Counted from the first letter of the stretch, positions 1 to 10,930 are shown. The stretch is 64,000 nucleotides of DNA from Diphasiastrum complanatum (GCA_029204225.1 CM055107.1:18066718-18130717), one strand, 5' to 3'. Program-made: numbers and translations. Notes: generated by a model from the sequence alone, not told the origin.

Positions 1-239
1 CGCTCTCATGCTCATAGAGATCAGAGACAATGTACCTCCCACCATCATGTTACCACCAGGATTACTAGACATTTTACGCAGAGGCGTACTACTACTATTA
101 CACATGCACGTGCTCATTCTCACAAATGCCGCCGGCAGCCTCCAATGCTTTCCCATTCTGTGGCTCGCATTACATCTTTTTACAGCATCAGCAGCACAGC
201 CTTGACATCTTACCCTAGATACATATGATTATTATGCAC

Positions 240-405
240 GCTCTCGCATACATGTCTATTTTAGTTTGCACTAGATGTTTTCTTTATTACAGTTTGGAGA
301 CGTTTTTATACGCTCCCATGGTTACCACATACATGACATGTACTTCATTAGTCTTATATGCCTTTTGGCATGGAAAAGACATTAATAAAGCTTTTTTTCT
401 TTCTT

Positions 406-410
<5 letters not shown>
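240..410 (+). repeat. Dispersed repeat, copy A (partner near 30395-30560)
   Basis: This stretch resembles 30395-30560 in the same orientation. Shared words include TTTATACGCTCCCATGG / TTTATGCTCCCATGG, a TAGTCTTATGTACC-type segment and the ending AAAGACATTAATAAAGCTTT / AAAGACATTGATGAAGCTTT, followed by a T/CT tract in both. The AATAAA-like end plus pyrimidine tail suggests the 3' part of a retroelement or LTR. No coding sequence is visible in it and I cannot name the family. Confidence 0.5.

Positions 411-477
<67 letters not shown>
410..477 (+). repeat. (CT)n microsatellite
   Basis: TTTCTTTC imperfect repeats pass into an uninterrupted CT dinucleotide run of about 30 units. It directly follows the dispersed repeat. 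Open frames through it (poly Ser-Leu) are artefacts of the dinucleotide. Confidence 0.95.
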
Positions 478-479
<2 letters not shown>

Positions 480-480
<1 letters not shown>

Positions 481-1610
481 GCTTAATAATGCTCCCAAAG
501 TGAATGACAAAAGTAGCAAATAGATACATTATTGTTGGAACTAGCAATTGCATAGTCAATGCTTACAAAAGCTATTGAGTAACACTAACTTCTTTGAAAC
601 AATTAAGTCAGTTCGGAACATTGCACTATGTTGAACAATATACCAATGCTCATCCTCAAATTCTGTGATAGAATAAGATTCAACTAATGCAAAACTCTAT
701 AATAATGGAGTCGACAACAAAATCATAGGCCACTGACTTATGTGGAATGCAAAGACTATGTTAAGACACCCTTGCTCATGCCATCAACGCCCAAAGTAGG
801 AGCTCGTCACTTGCAAAAAGATTTGTATGCATTATCTTTTTAACACGTGAGAATACCTGCATGCTTTACTTGCTATCACTTCTTCACAGGTCAAGAGCAA
901 ACTCAGCCGTGATAGAGGTTAGCAAGACAGAAAAAACCAAGTAGATTAAATTGTACTCCGTAGACAATTGTAAGGATAACTACATGGCTTTGCCCACAAC
1001 TGAACTGGAGAACTAAAGCAAAACGACACAATGCATCCCTATAGAAGGTTAATGGCTCTTCTAGCATCCACAAAAACAAAACTCCTTTGTAAAACTACTA
1101 ACACTTTCACAACTAGCAAAAATAAGAACTTTGGAGAAGTATTGACAGTTATCAATAAGTCTAATTGACCACTCAAGTATTCTCGAATCAATAAAGGATC
1201 AATTGGATATAAAAACTTTCAGATAATGAAGTGTTTGTTCAAAACACTCTGCTTGTAATGAATAGGAGAATGGTCTTTCTAGTGACCTTTCATGGTGGTA
1301 AAGGTTGATGTAGAAGTTACAGCACTAATTCACCAAATGAATCAAACAAATACACTGGCAGTAGAAAATCTTTGTGAGCACTTACATTTCTCATTATGGA
1401 CTTCTACGTCATATCAGGCAGGCACATTTTACGAAAGAGACCTTTCCAACATGGAATGAATTTTGATCTTAGTTCAAAACCTTTGAGAGAATCCTTTACT
1501 GCAGAAAAAAGTGAATCATCATAGATAAGCTCAAGTTTGGATCAAATCTTACCAGAAATCACTAGAATCGATAAGAAAATCAACAACGAAGTCTGGCTCA
1601 CCGAACCCTT
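480..1610. other. No gene seen (AT-rich)
   Basis: AT-rich DNA without a convincing reading frame. It lies 3' of the SURF2-like exon on the minus strand, so any further exons of that gene would be expected here. I searched by eye for the family's conserved second block (VCKLTGD-like) on the minus strand and did not find it. Confidence 0.5.
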
Positions 1611-1647
1611 CATTCAGCAATTTGAACTGGCGATTTTTGGTGCATAA

Positions 1648-1687
1648 TTAACAACATGAATTAAAGATGTCCAAGTGTTTCCGCCAA
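1648..1687 (-). CDS. Possible short terminal exon of the SURF2-like gene
   Basis: On the minus strand a pyrimidine-rich tract ending CCGTTGCAG at 1688 is followed by a frame whose first base completes the AG left over from the upstream exon (phase 2). It reads about 12 residues (SWRKHLDIFNSCC) to a TAA. WRKH recalls the conserved W-K-H of the SURF2 domain, but the family's preceding VCKLTGD-like block is absent. Without transcript data this remains a weak call. Confidence 0.25.
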
Positions 1688-1740
1688 CTGCAACGGAAAG
1701 AGTTATCATCAGAATTAAAAAAGAGACAGTACAATCTTGC

Positions 1741-1994
1741 CTGGCATCGGGACTCTGCAAGAAGAAGTTGAGAGGAGGCCGCCTTTGCGCAAGCGCCCGA
1801 TCAAAAAGCGCTTCAAGGCATTTCTTGGAGGTGCCATAAGCTGGAGCTTGATCCTGTGGCATCTCGTGACCAGTTTCCACGCATCTCACCCTGCCTTTGC
1901 CAATGGCCTCGAAGGTGGGTTCCCCTATGAGCATGTTCAGCTTCTTCTTCTCATCACTCTTCTGCCCACAATCCTCCTCGCCCCGCCTCGCCAT
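1741..1994 (-). CDS. SURF2: SURF2 (surfeit locus protein 2)-like, first exon
   Basis: The minus-strand frame from the ATG at 1994 gives about 84 codons. After a charged start (MARRGEEDCGQK) it reads GEPTFEAIGKGRVRCVETGHE, then ends RPPLNFFLQSPDAR. In SURF2 family proteins the domain opens with the same order: a short G-x-P-x-F motif, R-x-RCVETGHE, an Lys-Cys block (SKKC here) and a K/R-PPLN-x-F block. SURF2 is a small conserved eukaryotic protein of uncertain function. The frame stops matching at a junction reading AG|GCAAGA on the minus strand, which would be a GC-AG type donor. A possible next exon (1648-1687, acceptor TTGCAG) continues in phase as SWRKHLDIFN before a TAA, vaguely like the family's W-K-H segment, but the block between them is missing. 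The gene is either 3'-truncated or continues outside the window. A (GA)n leader lies just upstream. Confidence 0.65.
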
Positions 1995-2033
1995 CTATTT
2001 CTCCTCTCCTTCTCTCTCTCACCTACAATTTCT

Positions 2034-2084
<51 letters not shown>
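2034..2084 (-). repeat. (GA)n in the presumed 5' leader of the SURF2-like gene
   Basis: About 23 GA units (CT on the plus strand) lie roughly 40-90 bases upstream of the ATG at 1994. GA/CT runs in 5' leaders are common in plant genes and can act as promoter-proximal elements. Here only the position is observed. Confidence 0.8.
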
Positions 2085-2086
<2 letters not shown>

Positions 2087-2474
2087 GCACGCACATTATT
2101 CCTATTTTTCACTCACATAATTGCTATTTTTCATCTACAAACCCTAACCTTAAAAACCTTAAATTTTCTAAAATCCTCTCTCTTCCCCACTCTTAGGTGC
2201 ACCACATGACGAAGGTTGCTTTGGTGGCATCATCGGCAACGTTCAAAAATGTAAGGATAAGCCACATGTCAAAGATAGAGTGTTACCTTCGACCTATGTG
2301 CCATGTGATTGGGCATATTTTTGCTAGTTAGAATAGGCTACTTCCAAAGGCTTGCCTACTTCCAAAGGTTGACTTTTTAACCTCTTGAGGTTGCCAACCT
2401 CCGGAGGTAAGAAATAATATTTTTTAAAGATTCTCTCCTACCGCCATGTGGCCAGCCATCTCTCTCTCAACTCA

Positions 2475-2477
<3 letters not shown>

Positions 2478-2533
<56 letters not shown>
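2478..2533 (+). repeat. (CT)n microsatellite
   Basis: A second run of about 28 CT units, 400 bases right of the previous one. The sequence between them (2085-2470) shows only short non-coding DNA, including a doubled CTTCCAAAGG-type word near 2340-2370. Confidence 0.95.
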
Positions 2534-2535
<2 letters not shown>

Positions 2536-2678
2536 CGTTGAGCCGGGAAAAGGAATATGAATCACATGCTTTTTTGCAAACAGAACATGTGCTAAATTTC
2601 CTCCTCCGCCATCTCCTCTCAGCAAAGTAATCTCTCCCAATCCACAAACATGCACACACGAAGGCCATAAATAATTGA

Positions 2679-3500
2679 AACTTACTTCTATTCCAATCAA
2701 AATGGAATTAGCAACCTTTGACCATTCACTGTACTACTTATAGATAATTATTCAAATATCAAACATGTTCTAGTTCCAGATTGTCCACACAATCCCTAGA
2801 GAATTTCTCTTATTCGAAAAGTTCCAATTAGGTATCTTACTCTAAATCTATCCGAAATTACTTTCAAACCAAATCTCATTTCTATACCACAACTGGTTCT
2901 CTTCCGAAAACTATGCAACTCACAGATTCCCAAATAGAATTTTATCCCATCACTTCACCCCTCATTTTAAAGAAATTATCAATTTCAATAAAAGTTAACT
3001 GGAAAGATGGTATATGAAAATATCCAAACACATGAAAAAGTCAGTAATAAGTGCCACAAAAGGATACACTCAATTACAAACAGGACTTTTCCTTCAAATA
3101 TTTTCAACCCGAGTGACAAAAACTACCATTCTATCAAAATCCATTTATGCAAAAAGAAATATTCTAGGTTTAAGAAATTGAAACACGTTAACCTTAGAAT
3201 TTATCTGAATTCTAAGGTTAACCCCATCACCTGTGTCCATTCTCATGACGTAAGGTAAATCTGGATTTGCAATTTGTAATACGGGAGCTGAAACAATCAT
3301 TGTTTTAAGTTTCTCAAAACATTGATTCAATTCCTCGTTCCAAACAACAGGTTGATTCCCTTTTTCTTTTTATTAAGAATTCCTTTTGTCAGATTATTAA
3401 GTGGTGCTGCTAACTTAGCATAATCCTCAATAAATCTCTTGAAGAAAAGTGTAAATCCTAAAAAAGACTTTACTTGCCTCACAGTTCTTGGAATTGGCCA
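2679..3500 (-). mobile_element. Ty3/gypsy remnant, locus 1 (RT end plus PPT and LTR)
   Basis: Read on the minus strand, 3500 to about 3250 encodes the end of a gypsy reverse transcriptase: FKRFIEDYAKLAAPLNNLTK, then NQPVVWNEE and CFEKLKTMIVSAPVL-IANPDLPYVMRMD. This is the typical RT/RNase H junction region, with frame breaks. After about 300 bases of non-coding DNA comes a purine tract (GAGGGGTGAAG, near 2953-2965) followed by TGATGGGATAAAATTC, which opens an LTR-like segment reaching 2679. The same 3' block is present on the plus strand at 22440-23246 and partly at 26636-27120, so this is one dispersed family. The element is deleted and non-functional. Confidence 0.7.
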
Positions 3501-3699
3501 CTAGCGTTTGAGAGCAAAAAATTCACTGGTCCTCAGTTGCGTTATACTACGTAGGAAAAGGAATTGTTTGCCAGTGCTTGCTAAATGACCTTTCCTATCT
3601 GACTGCCTCAGTCCGGTCTGTCAGTTAGAGTGAAGAAACAAAATGTTTCTAATTACAAAGCCTTGCTTGCTAGCCTTCAGCCCTCAGAGACATTCGCGA

Positions 3700-3830
3700 A
3701 CTCGAAGATCTGGAGACATGAAGCACGAAAAGTTTCGCGAATACAAAAGTCAAGGGAAACGAAGACGAACAGTTTGCGAACACGAAAGTCAAAGGAGATG
3801 AAAACGAACGATTCATGAACACGAAAGATC
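3700..3830 (+). repeat. Minisatellite of about 40 bp, roughly 3 copies
   Basis: Three imperfect units each contain a GTTTCGCGAAT/GTTTGCGAACA-type core, then A(C/A)AAAAGTCAA(G/A)GG and AAACGAA-CGAAC. A related palindromic word, TTCGCGAAAGTTTCGCGAA, recurs at 4615-4633. No coding frame is convincing. Confidence 0.55.
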
Positions 3831-4800
3831 CACGAACGAGATTCCTTTGTGGTTCAGTACGAGAGAAAAGACATACGAGCAAAACGAAACTCGTTTTGCC
3901 CTCACACTCCAAAGAGTACCAGCTAAGATCACGCAAGTACCCAAAAGTACAAAGATTTGATCTGATGGCATGACGTCAACAGATGCTTCCTAGGTCGTGG
4001 CTAATCTGCCACTCTTGTAACTCCATGACTAGTTGCTTAATCACTCTAATCTTAGATTTACATAGAGAGACCATGCTTACTGGATGATGCTTGACATATA
4101 GATCAACAGAATACGCGTAGTGTAACGTAATAGTCTGATGCTAGTAAACAATCAAGACGAAAAATACAGAATACTTGTCCGTCTGCGTGCGAAGACAATT
4201 CTGTCTAGAATCAGAAGATCTAACTGTCCGCTAGTAAAGCGAGACGATTACTCTTGAGAGAACAGCGTTTCTCTCACGCCGATGCACTGCGTGGATATGC
4301 ATGTAGTGCTCAAAGAATCAGAGAAAAGAAATCAATAGATGATATTATAGCCTTCGCTCACATATCAATTCGTGTTGTGTCTGATCTCGAATGCAAATGT
4401 TTCTGCTATTAATCGCGTGTCTGAGTTTCTTCTTGTTCATTTTGAATTTCGCACTTTGGTTGAAACTATGCTGAATGCTGTATTAATTTTATGAACGTAG
4501 ATCATTAGTGACTGACTACACTCTGGAGGACTGTAGGAGTGATTCAGCTGGCAGTGTCCAGTGATTGCATCTGAACTCCATCCGAGACGAAGAGAGTCGT
4601 GCTTGATTCGCCTTCGCGAAAGTTTCGCGAATCCGACGAATTCATCAGTCATCACAACCAACATAGAGGAGGAATCCTTTGAGCACCTAAGGATAGTATC
4701 CGAAGTGCTCATGATAGAACTAAATACTATACCGATATTAAGAGATCTCCAAGAGATTTTAAAGTTGATGACTGGGTATATCACAATAACATATCGTGCA
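3831..4800. other. No gene seen
   Basis: Mixed-composition DNA with scattered CGCGAA words. Open frames on both strands up to about 115 codons show no recognisable domain and overlap one another. It could be LTR-derived, since it has GACGAAAAAT-type and GTCTAGAATC-type GC-richer stretches, but I found no partner LTR. Confidence 0.4.
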
Positions 4801-5170
4801 GATTCCGACGTATGCTCGAAAATTTCATAATTCGTCGCAATCCGACACGTTGAAATACGACGTCCCAGTAAAAAGTCCGAAAATCATAGTCTGGCAATCG
4901 GGAAATATAGGCGACAACTAATTTTTTAAAGGCATGTCGGAGTCCGATGTGCAGACGTGGATATGACCTATCATAGATTTTTTAAAAAAATACTTGTGAT
5001 CCGGCATGGACATCGGAATCCGACGGACGTCGGATTCGGACGTCCACGTGTGCAAGCTAAAAAGCCTGTCCACGGCATCTGGCACATTTGTCTGGGCCTG
5101 AATGGGCACAGACATCGGATTCCAACGTGTTTGGAGGTCGTCGAATTCCAACTTCTGTTTCAATCTTTCC
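4800..5170. repeat. Self-complementary CG-word array, locus 1 (GTCGGATTCCGACG type)
   Basis: Short words of the type CGACGT, GTCGGA and TCCGAC are repeated on both strands within a few hundred bases, for example GACGGACGTCGGATTCGGACGTCCACGTG near 5020-5048 (read in parts), separated by T/A tracts (AATTTTTTAAAGG, ATTTTTTAAAAAAAT). The same word family forms a larger cluster at 9995-10490. No ORF with a known domain is present. Confidence 0.65.
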
Positions 5171-5369
5171 AATTCGCGCGATCCAGCGCTTTCTCTTTCA
5201 CTTTGTTTTTTGCAGATTTGAGCGTCTTTGGAGCGATTGAAGGCGATTGAGGGCGATTAGTGCTTGAGGGCTTGAGTGCTTAAGAGTGCTTCAAGATCAG
5301 TGCTTGAAGATCATTGTTTGAGGTTGGTGCTTGATTTTTGTTTGTTTTGCTTTTTGTTTGTTTGTTTTA

Positions 5370-5615
5370 TGAAAGAGATGGAGAGTGTGAAAGATAGAAA
5401 GAGATAGAGATAGAGAGAGAGAGAGAGAGTGTGTGTGTGTGTGTGTTTAAATTTTGCATTGATTTAAAATGGTTTTAAATGGTCTTGTAATAGATTATTA
5501 GTATTATTTAGAATAGTAGATTTAAGATTATTAGATTTGTAATATGTGAGAGAGAAAGAGAGAAAAGAGGTGAAGTTTAGATGTATGGTTGAAATCTTTT
5601 TTTTTGAAATAAAGT

Positions 5616-5691
<76 letters not shown>

Positions 5692-5869
5692 GATTGTGAT
5701 AGTGTTTATAATAGATTAATTTTTTATAGTGTTTATAATAGATTGTTAGAATTATTTAAGATAGTGTTTAACATTTTGCATTGATGTAGAATTTAAGGTT
5801 ATAGATAAATACATAACCTATGGTGGTAATAGATTGTTAGATTATATTTATTTTGGACTAATAATGATA

Positions 5870-5909
<40 letters not shown>

Positions 5910-5954
5910 TGTGTGTGTGTTTGTGAACATGTTAATCATTTTACATTGATTTAA

Positions 5955-5990
<36 letters not shown>

Positions 5991-6000
5991 TAGATAAATA

Positions 6001-6043
<43 letters not shown>

Positions 6044-6551
6044 TTTGTTTGTTTGTGTTCAACATTTTGCATTGATTTAAATTTTAAGATGTGTGTGTGA
6101 GAGAGAGAGATATGTATAGAGAGAGAGAGAGAGAATGTGTGTGTGTGTGTGTATGTACACGTGTGTGTGTGTGTGTTTTGTATTATGCATTAGTTTAGGG
6201 TATTTAAGAGTGATAGATAAATAAATAGTGTTTGATAGAAAATTATAAATATTGTTTATAATAGATTGTTAGAATTATTTAAGATAGTGTATGTGTGTTT
6301 GAGAGGATGTGTATGTGTTTTGAAATTTGCATTGATCTATAATTTAGGTTAATAGACAAATAGATATACATAGTGTTGGGTAGTAATAGATTGTTAAATT
6401 TATAATGTGTGTGTGTGCGAGAGAGAGAAAAAGAAAAAAAAAAAGATGTGTGTGTTTAACATTTTGCATTGATTTAAAATTTAAGATTATAGATAAATAC
6501 ATAGTCTATGGTAGTAATAGATTGTTAGATTTATATTTATTTTGGACTAAG

Positions 6552-6615
<64 letters not shown>

Positions 6616-6950
6616 TGTGTGTGTGTGTTTGTGAACATGTTTAGCATTTTACATTGATTTAAGATTTGAGAGAGAGGAGAAGGGGGGGGGGGGTGGGAGG
6701 GAGGAAGTGTGTATATGTTGTGTTTTGCATTTTGAATTTAAGAGAGAGAGAGAGAGAGAGAGAATGTGTGTGTGTGTGTGTGTGTTTTGTATTATGCATT
6801 AGTTTAGGGTATTTAAGAGTGATACGTATATAAATAATGTTTGATAAAATTTATATTGGATTTTTAGAGAGAGAGAGAGGGGAGGGGGGAGAGTGTGTGT
6901 GTGTGTGTGAGTGTGTTTTGATTAAGATTTATAATAGTAGATTACTAGAT
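5370..6950 (+). repeat. Compound (GA)n/(GT)n microsatellite super-array
   Basis: At least six GA runs, most followed by GT runs, lie within 1.6 kb. The spacers between them are themselves repeated. One spacer (TTTTGCATTGATTTAAAATTT, then a TAGATAAATACATA-CTATGG-GTAATAGATTGTTAGA segment, then TATTTTGGACTA) occurs at about 5770-5870 and again at about 6455-6550. A second spacer (GTATTATGCATTAGTTTAGGG, then TATTTAAGAGTGATA) occurs at about 6180-6215 and 6788-6825. The locus is therefore a higher-order repeat of period about 600-690 bp built from microsatellite plus spacer. Long frames here (poly Arg-Glu, Ser-Leu, Thr-His) are artefacts. Confidence 0.85.
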
Positions 6951-6959
6951 AGTGTTTGA

Positions 6960-7500
6960 TGGTAATTGTATGTTTGAAATTGCTTATAATAATGGTTCAA
7001 TTGTGTAATATAGTGTTATTTTTTAATTGCTTGTGCATGTGACAAAAATATTCAAAAAAGAGAGAGCAAGCGTTTTTTGCACCTAAGCTTCGAGTGAGTT
7101 TACCGGTGAGTTTGTGTTGTTTCAATTTGTCTTATTATTGGAATACGTTATCTAACATATTAAGAAATTAAATGTAATTCATAATTTTTATTTTGTTCAA
7201 AGCAATATCGTATTTTATCGCTACACTAGCAATTAATTAATATGCAAAGGTGAAATGTAGATAATTAAAATCCCCAATCCTAGGAAGATGTGTAGCCCTT
7301 ACTTTTTTCCCGTTAAATGCGAGGTTCTAATCTTTCCAACTTGCATGGAAAAACCTACACACCGCAGGGAGGGAATATGCGGTGACATTCTGAAATAGTA
7401 CATAACCGCAAGGTTCGGGTATTATAATTATCACATTCAAATCTATCTATAAAACTATACATAAAAAGTATTGCGATGAATATAAAAAAAAATGATAGAT
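6960..7500. other. No gene seen
   Basis: AT-rich flank between the microsatellite array and the CACTA remnant, with no supported reading frame or repeat. Confidence 0.5.
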
Positions 7501-7502
7501 AA

Positions 7503-9276
7503 TCATAGATCATTCTCATCATTTACATCATTTTCGTCATCACACAAGTCTTGACACTCATCTGAATCTAGGTCTAGATATAATCGTAAATTTCCAATCG
7601 TGTCTCTTTGATGATGTGAGTTACCCTCATATTCAATCTCCTTTTCTTCTAATTCTATCTCATCCAAACATGGGGGCCTCAAATTACCCCCAATTTGGTC
7701 TTGTACGATCGTAGGAATCTCATCATTTTCATTTGTACCTTCTTCTCCCATCATTTCTACATCATTTGGAGTTTGGATGAGTGGTTCAGGTTCTTCCAAA
7801 ATGTCGCCAAAATTGGGTGGTGGTTAGTCGTGTGTATCCAATTCAACAATATCTTTTCCTTCAAATACACGTCGTTTTCTTGCATTAAGTTGGATCACAT
7901 ACCACCATCTTGGGTCTATTTGATCTGGATTGAATATAATCTGCCAAAAAATTAAAAAAAATTAAGCTAGTCATATAAGATTGATACATAAATAATTGGA
8001 TTGCGAATATTAATGACATTGACATTTTAGAGTCTCACTTGTTCGCAATGTCGTGGCAATACTAAAGTGTCATGAGAGTCCATCGATATACATTTTGTTG
8101 AGTCGATTTGAAAAAACTTTGAGTTATTATTTCTAATCGTGGCGTTGCTTCCACGATAGATGACCTTAAACTATTTTATGTCCAAAATAAAGTATTTGTC
8201 GTTAGTCTTGTAATCGACTTCATAAATATGTTGCAATGTGCCGACACAGTCTAGGTTGCCCGAAATGACATTAGAGTCTCTCGCACTAGAACGACTCTCT
8301 TGTTGAAAGTTGGCCATTATACCACAATCATATGTACGTCGCTTGTTGTCAACTCTCTCAACACGATAATGATGTCAATATGCCCACATGGCAGTGTATG
8401 ATGTATACTAAGACACAAAAAAAAAAAAAAACAAATGTGTGTAATTAGAAATACTATTCATATATTGAGTAGTACAAAAACAAAACTTCACAAAAACAAT
8501 ATTACACTAACCTTCCATCCACATCCGCGAACAAATTTCCATTCTGATTCGGTCACTTCTTCTCCATTTTCAAATGTTTCTAGCATCGTATCAAAAACCC
8601 ATTCACGAGAGCATTTTGAAGGTAAAAACTCCAAAGGTTCATCATTCTCCAACGCCCTTCTTCTTCTTCGATTGATATTTCTTCTTCGTTTCAGTGTTAT
8701 GTTTCTTTCCTTTTTGGCTTCTTCATACCTTGAAATTCACTTTTCCATTTGTCCACAATTATATAATATGAATGTGTCAATTTTTTCTTTTAATTGAGGT
8801 GAAAGTCTTTTTTGCACACCATTTCCTTGTGGTACTTCACCCTTAACACGTTCATCTTCTTCTTCACACCACATTTTTGGACTTGCGCAATTGTGAGATT
8901 ATTTCGGTGATATAAAACAAAGATTTCTGTACAAGCCAACTTTCTGCAATGATACTTTTTGGCCTTGCCTTTTGTCTCACAAAGCCCTTCAAAACTTTCA
9001 TAAAGGGTTCAAGGTAGAACATCCATCTCGTGTGCACAGTCCTGCAATTGATACTTCTTCGACCAAATGCACTAGAAGATGAACTTGTATATCCAAAAAG
9101 GAAGTTGGAAAATCTCTTTCCAACAAACATACCATTTCGATCATTTGGATTTTCATGGAATCCAATTCACTATTTTTTATTTCTTTTGAAGAAATCCACT
9201 TGCAAGATTGATAGTACATTAGGTTGTTTAACACACAAAAAGGTTGCAAAGAATCGTACGACGCATTAGTCGACAA
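7503..9276 (-). mobile_element. CACTA (En/Spm) transposase remnant: DUF4218, DUF4216 and acidic tail
   Basis: On the minus strand, 9276 to about 8880 reads IQMIEMVCLLERDFPTSFLD, then IQVHLLVHLVEE, then LMKVLKGFVRQKARPK-SIIAESWLVQ. This matches the order of the DUF4218 region of plant TNP2-type proteins (L..LE..FP..F.D....L..HL.. then ...LK..V.NKA..E.SI.E.Y). Around 8400-8020 the DUF4216 region follows: NKRRTYDCGIMANFQ, GTLQHIYEVDYK, then FILDIK, a stop, and FKVIYRGS. Finally QIDPRWWYVIQLN (near 7900) and an acidic end (DECQDLCDDENDVNDEND) stop at 7503. There are several stops and frame changes. The upstream TNP2 catalytic part and the CACTA termini are not seen. It is a dead 3' fragment. Confidence 0.75.
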
Positions 9277-9990
9277 ACTAAAGAGCGAGGGTCATCCTCC
9301 AAATGTAAGTACTAGTTTTTGTATTCATACTAATGTGGTTTGTATTTCGACGTCAATTTTATTTAATTTAATACGATCAAGCATTAAATATTAATATAGT
9401 TTGTTTGCTTGTGTTCATGCAGACTAGACGTCACGACGACGATGAGTAGATTAGGTTTATAAGCTTTAGTTGATGTTAGATCTAGAAAGACCCGTGCGAT
9501 ATTAAAGCACCAATTTTATAATACATTAATTCATATTATGAAAAATATTATTATTGCAAATGATCGTGCTATATTGCCATTGCTTTTATATGTGCAATGT
9601 TTTTTTTTTTCAAAAATTGCAATGTGAAATTTAGAGATGTGGATTGAAATAATAACTAACTAAGAAACTAAAACCATGTGCAATGTCGGATTTCAAAACA
9701 ACAATCAATATCATATTTAAAAATCTAAATGAAATTTATGATGTGCATAAAGCAATGCAATAAAGTATTGTCATTCATAATGGAAATAAAGTAATGCAAT
9801 AAAATATAAAATGAAAAGTAGTTTATGAATGAAAAGTACCTCATGCTTGGTTTGTTGTTTGATCCAAATGTTGAATGCAACTCAAAAGTATTGTTTTAAA
9901 AACAATTCACGAACATCGCTTCTCCAAGAACTCTACTCCAAGAACATCCTGATAAAAATGCGCGCGTTATTTTTTACGCATTTTTTATTT
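9277..9990. other. No gene seen
   Basis: AT-rich DNA. A short plus-strand frame (ALVDKLKSEGHPPN) followed by a GTAAGT near 9302 and a later TAG|ACGTCACGACGACGATGAG look exon-like but are too short to assign. Nothing else is supported. Confidence 0.4.
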
Positions 9991-9994
9991 TATT

Positions 9995-10490
9995 TTTACC
10001 TGATAATCCGACGTCCCAACACGTCGGATAGACGTCGGATGAACGTTGGACACACGTCGGACATTTTTTTTGAGCATTCTATTAACAGACGTCGGACTCC
10101 GACAACTATCTGGGACGTCGAAATTCGACGTCTAACTATACGTCGGATGGGCGTCGAACATCCGTCGGGGAGATTTTAGCATCATTCTGTGTTTACAGAC
10201 GTCGGAATCCGACTGGGTTTCGAGACGTCGCAATGTGACGTCCACATCACTTCATTTGCGATGTCTTTGGACGTCGCATTGCGACGTCCACGTCAGACGT
10301 CACATTGCGACATCCATGTCATCACGTTTTTCCGCCATCGAGATTATTTTCATCAGAATCCGACACTTTATGCCTGTTGGATTGCGACGTGTTTTCAATG
10401 TCGTCAGATTTCAACGACCTTATAGCGACGTGTTTTTCCGACGTCCACGACGAATTAAAAAAAATTAAACTCGCGATTCACGTCGCAAAT
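9995..10490. repeat. Self-complementary CG-word array, locus 2 (GACGTCGGA / GACGTCGCATTGCGACGTC type)
   Basis: About 500 bases contain more than twenty ACGTCG/CGACGT words on both strands, many as inverted pairs such as GGACGTCGCATTGCGACGTCC and CGTCGAAATTCGACG. T-rich spacers separate them (ATTTTTTTTGAGC, TTTTTACGCATTTTTTATTTTATTTTT). It shares its word with 4800-5170. CpG density is far above the surrounding AT-rich DNA. Frames across it have no domain. It immediately precedes a gypsy 3' end at 10507 and ends in AAAAAAAATT. Confidence 0.75.
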
Positions 10491-10506
10491 CGCGGCGGGT
10501 GTTGTT

Positions 10507-10930
10507 GTGTATCTTAGGATTCCAAAAGATTCTAAGGCGTTACATATAGGGAAGCATTATAAGCTGTCTACCCGTTATTGTGGACCTTTCAGGATTGTAC
10601 GTAGAACTGGTTCTTTGGCATATGAACTCGATCTTCAAGGAAAAATCGACTGCACACCCAGTATTTCATGTAAGTCGTTTGAAACTAAGTTTACATGATG
10701 GTGATACATTTGGATCGGATGAGGATTTATCCCATTTGAAAGATTTGTCGCTTAGTGTACCTTTGGAACCTGAGAAAGTGCTCAGAACCAGAGATAAACA
10801 ATTGAGAAATCGTTCTTCTCTGAGTGATTAATTTGGTGGAAGGGTCGTACTGAGGATGATGATTTGTGGGAGAGAGTTGATAGCATAAAGAGGAATTTCT
10901 CGAATTTTAGCTTATAAGTATAGAAACAGT
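10507..10930 (+). mobile_element. Ty3/gypsy 3' coding end (integrase C-terminus and broken chromodomain-like tail)
   Basis: The frames read LSTRYCGPFRIVRRTGSLAYELDL, then HPVFHVSRLKLSLHD, then a PLEPEKVLRTRDKQLRNRSS segment. This is the integrase C-terminal KL.P.Y.GPF.I...G..AY.L.L / HPVFHVS.LK pattern followed by the EPE.IL..R.RQLRNR linker of gypsy elements. A frameshift near 10825 puts the rest (IWWKGRTEDDDLWERVDSI, ending NFSNFSL-stop) in another frame. A polypurine tract and LTR follow directly, so the polarity is plus. Upstream pol is missing and replaced by the CG-word array. Confidence 0.8.

Noticed and set aside
225-503. Open frames through CT/GA microsatellites (also near 1737-2120, 2438-2700, 5799-6065, 6405-6644)
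   Set aside because: Poly Ser-Leu, Arg-Glu or Thr-His peptides are direct products of dinucleotide runs; no flanking codon signal.
1737-2120. Plus-strand frames of 99-127 codons opposite the SURF2-like exon
   Set aside because: They are shadows of the minus-strand coding exon and run into the CT tract.
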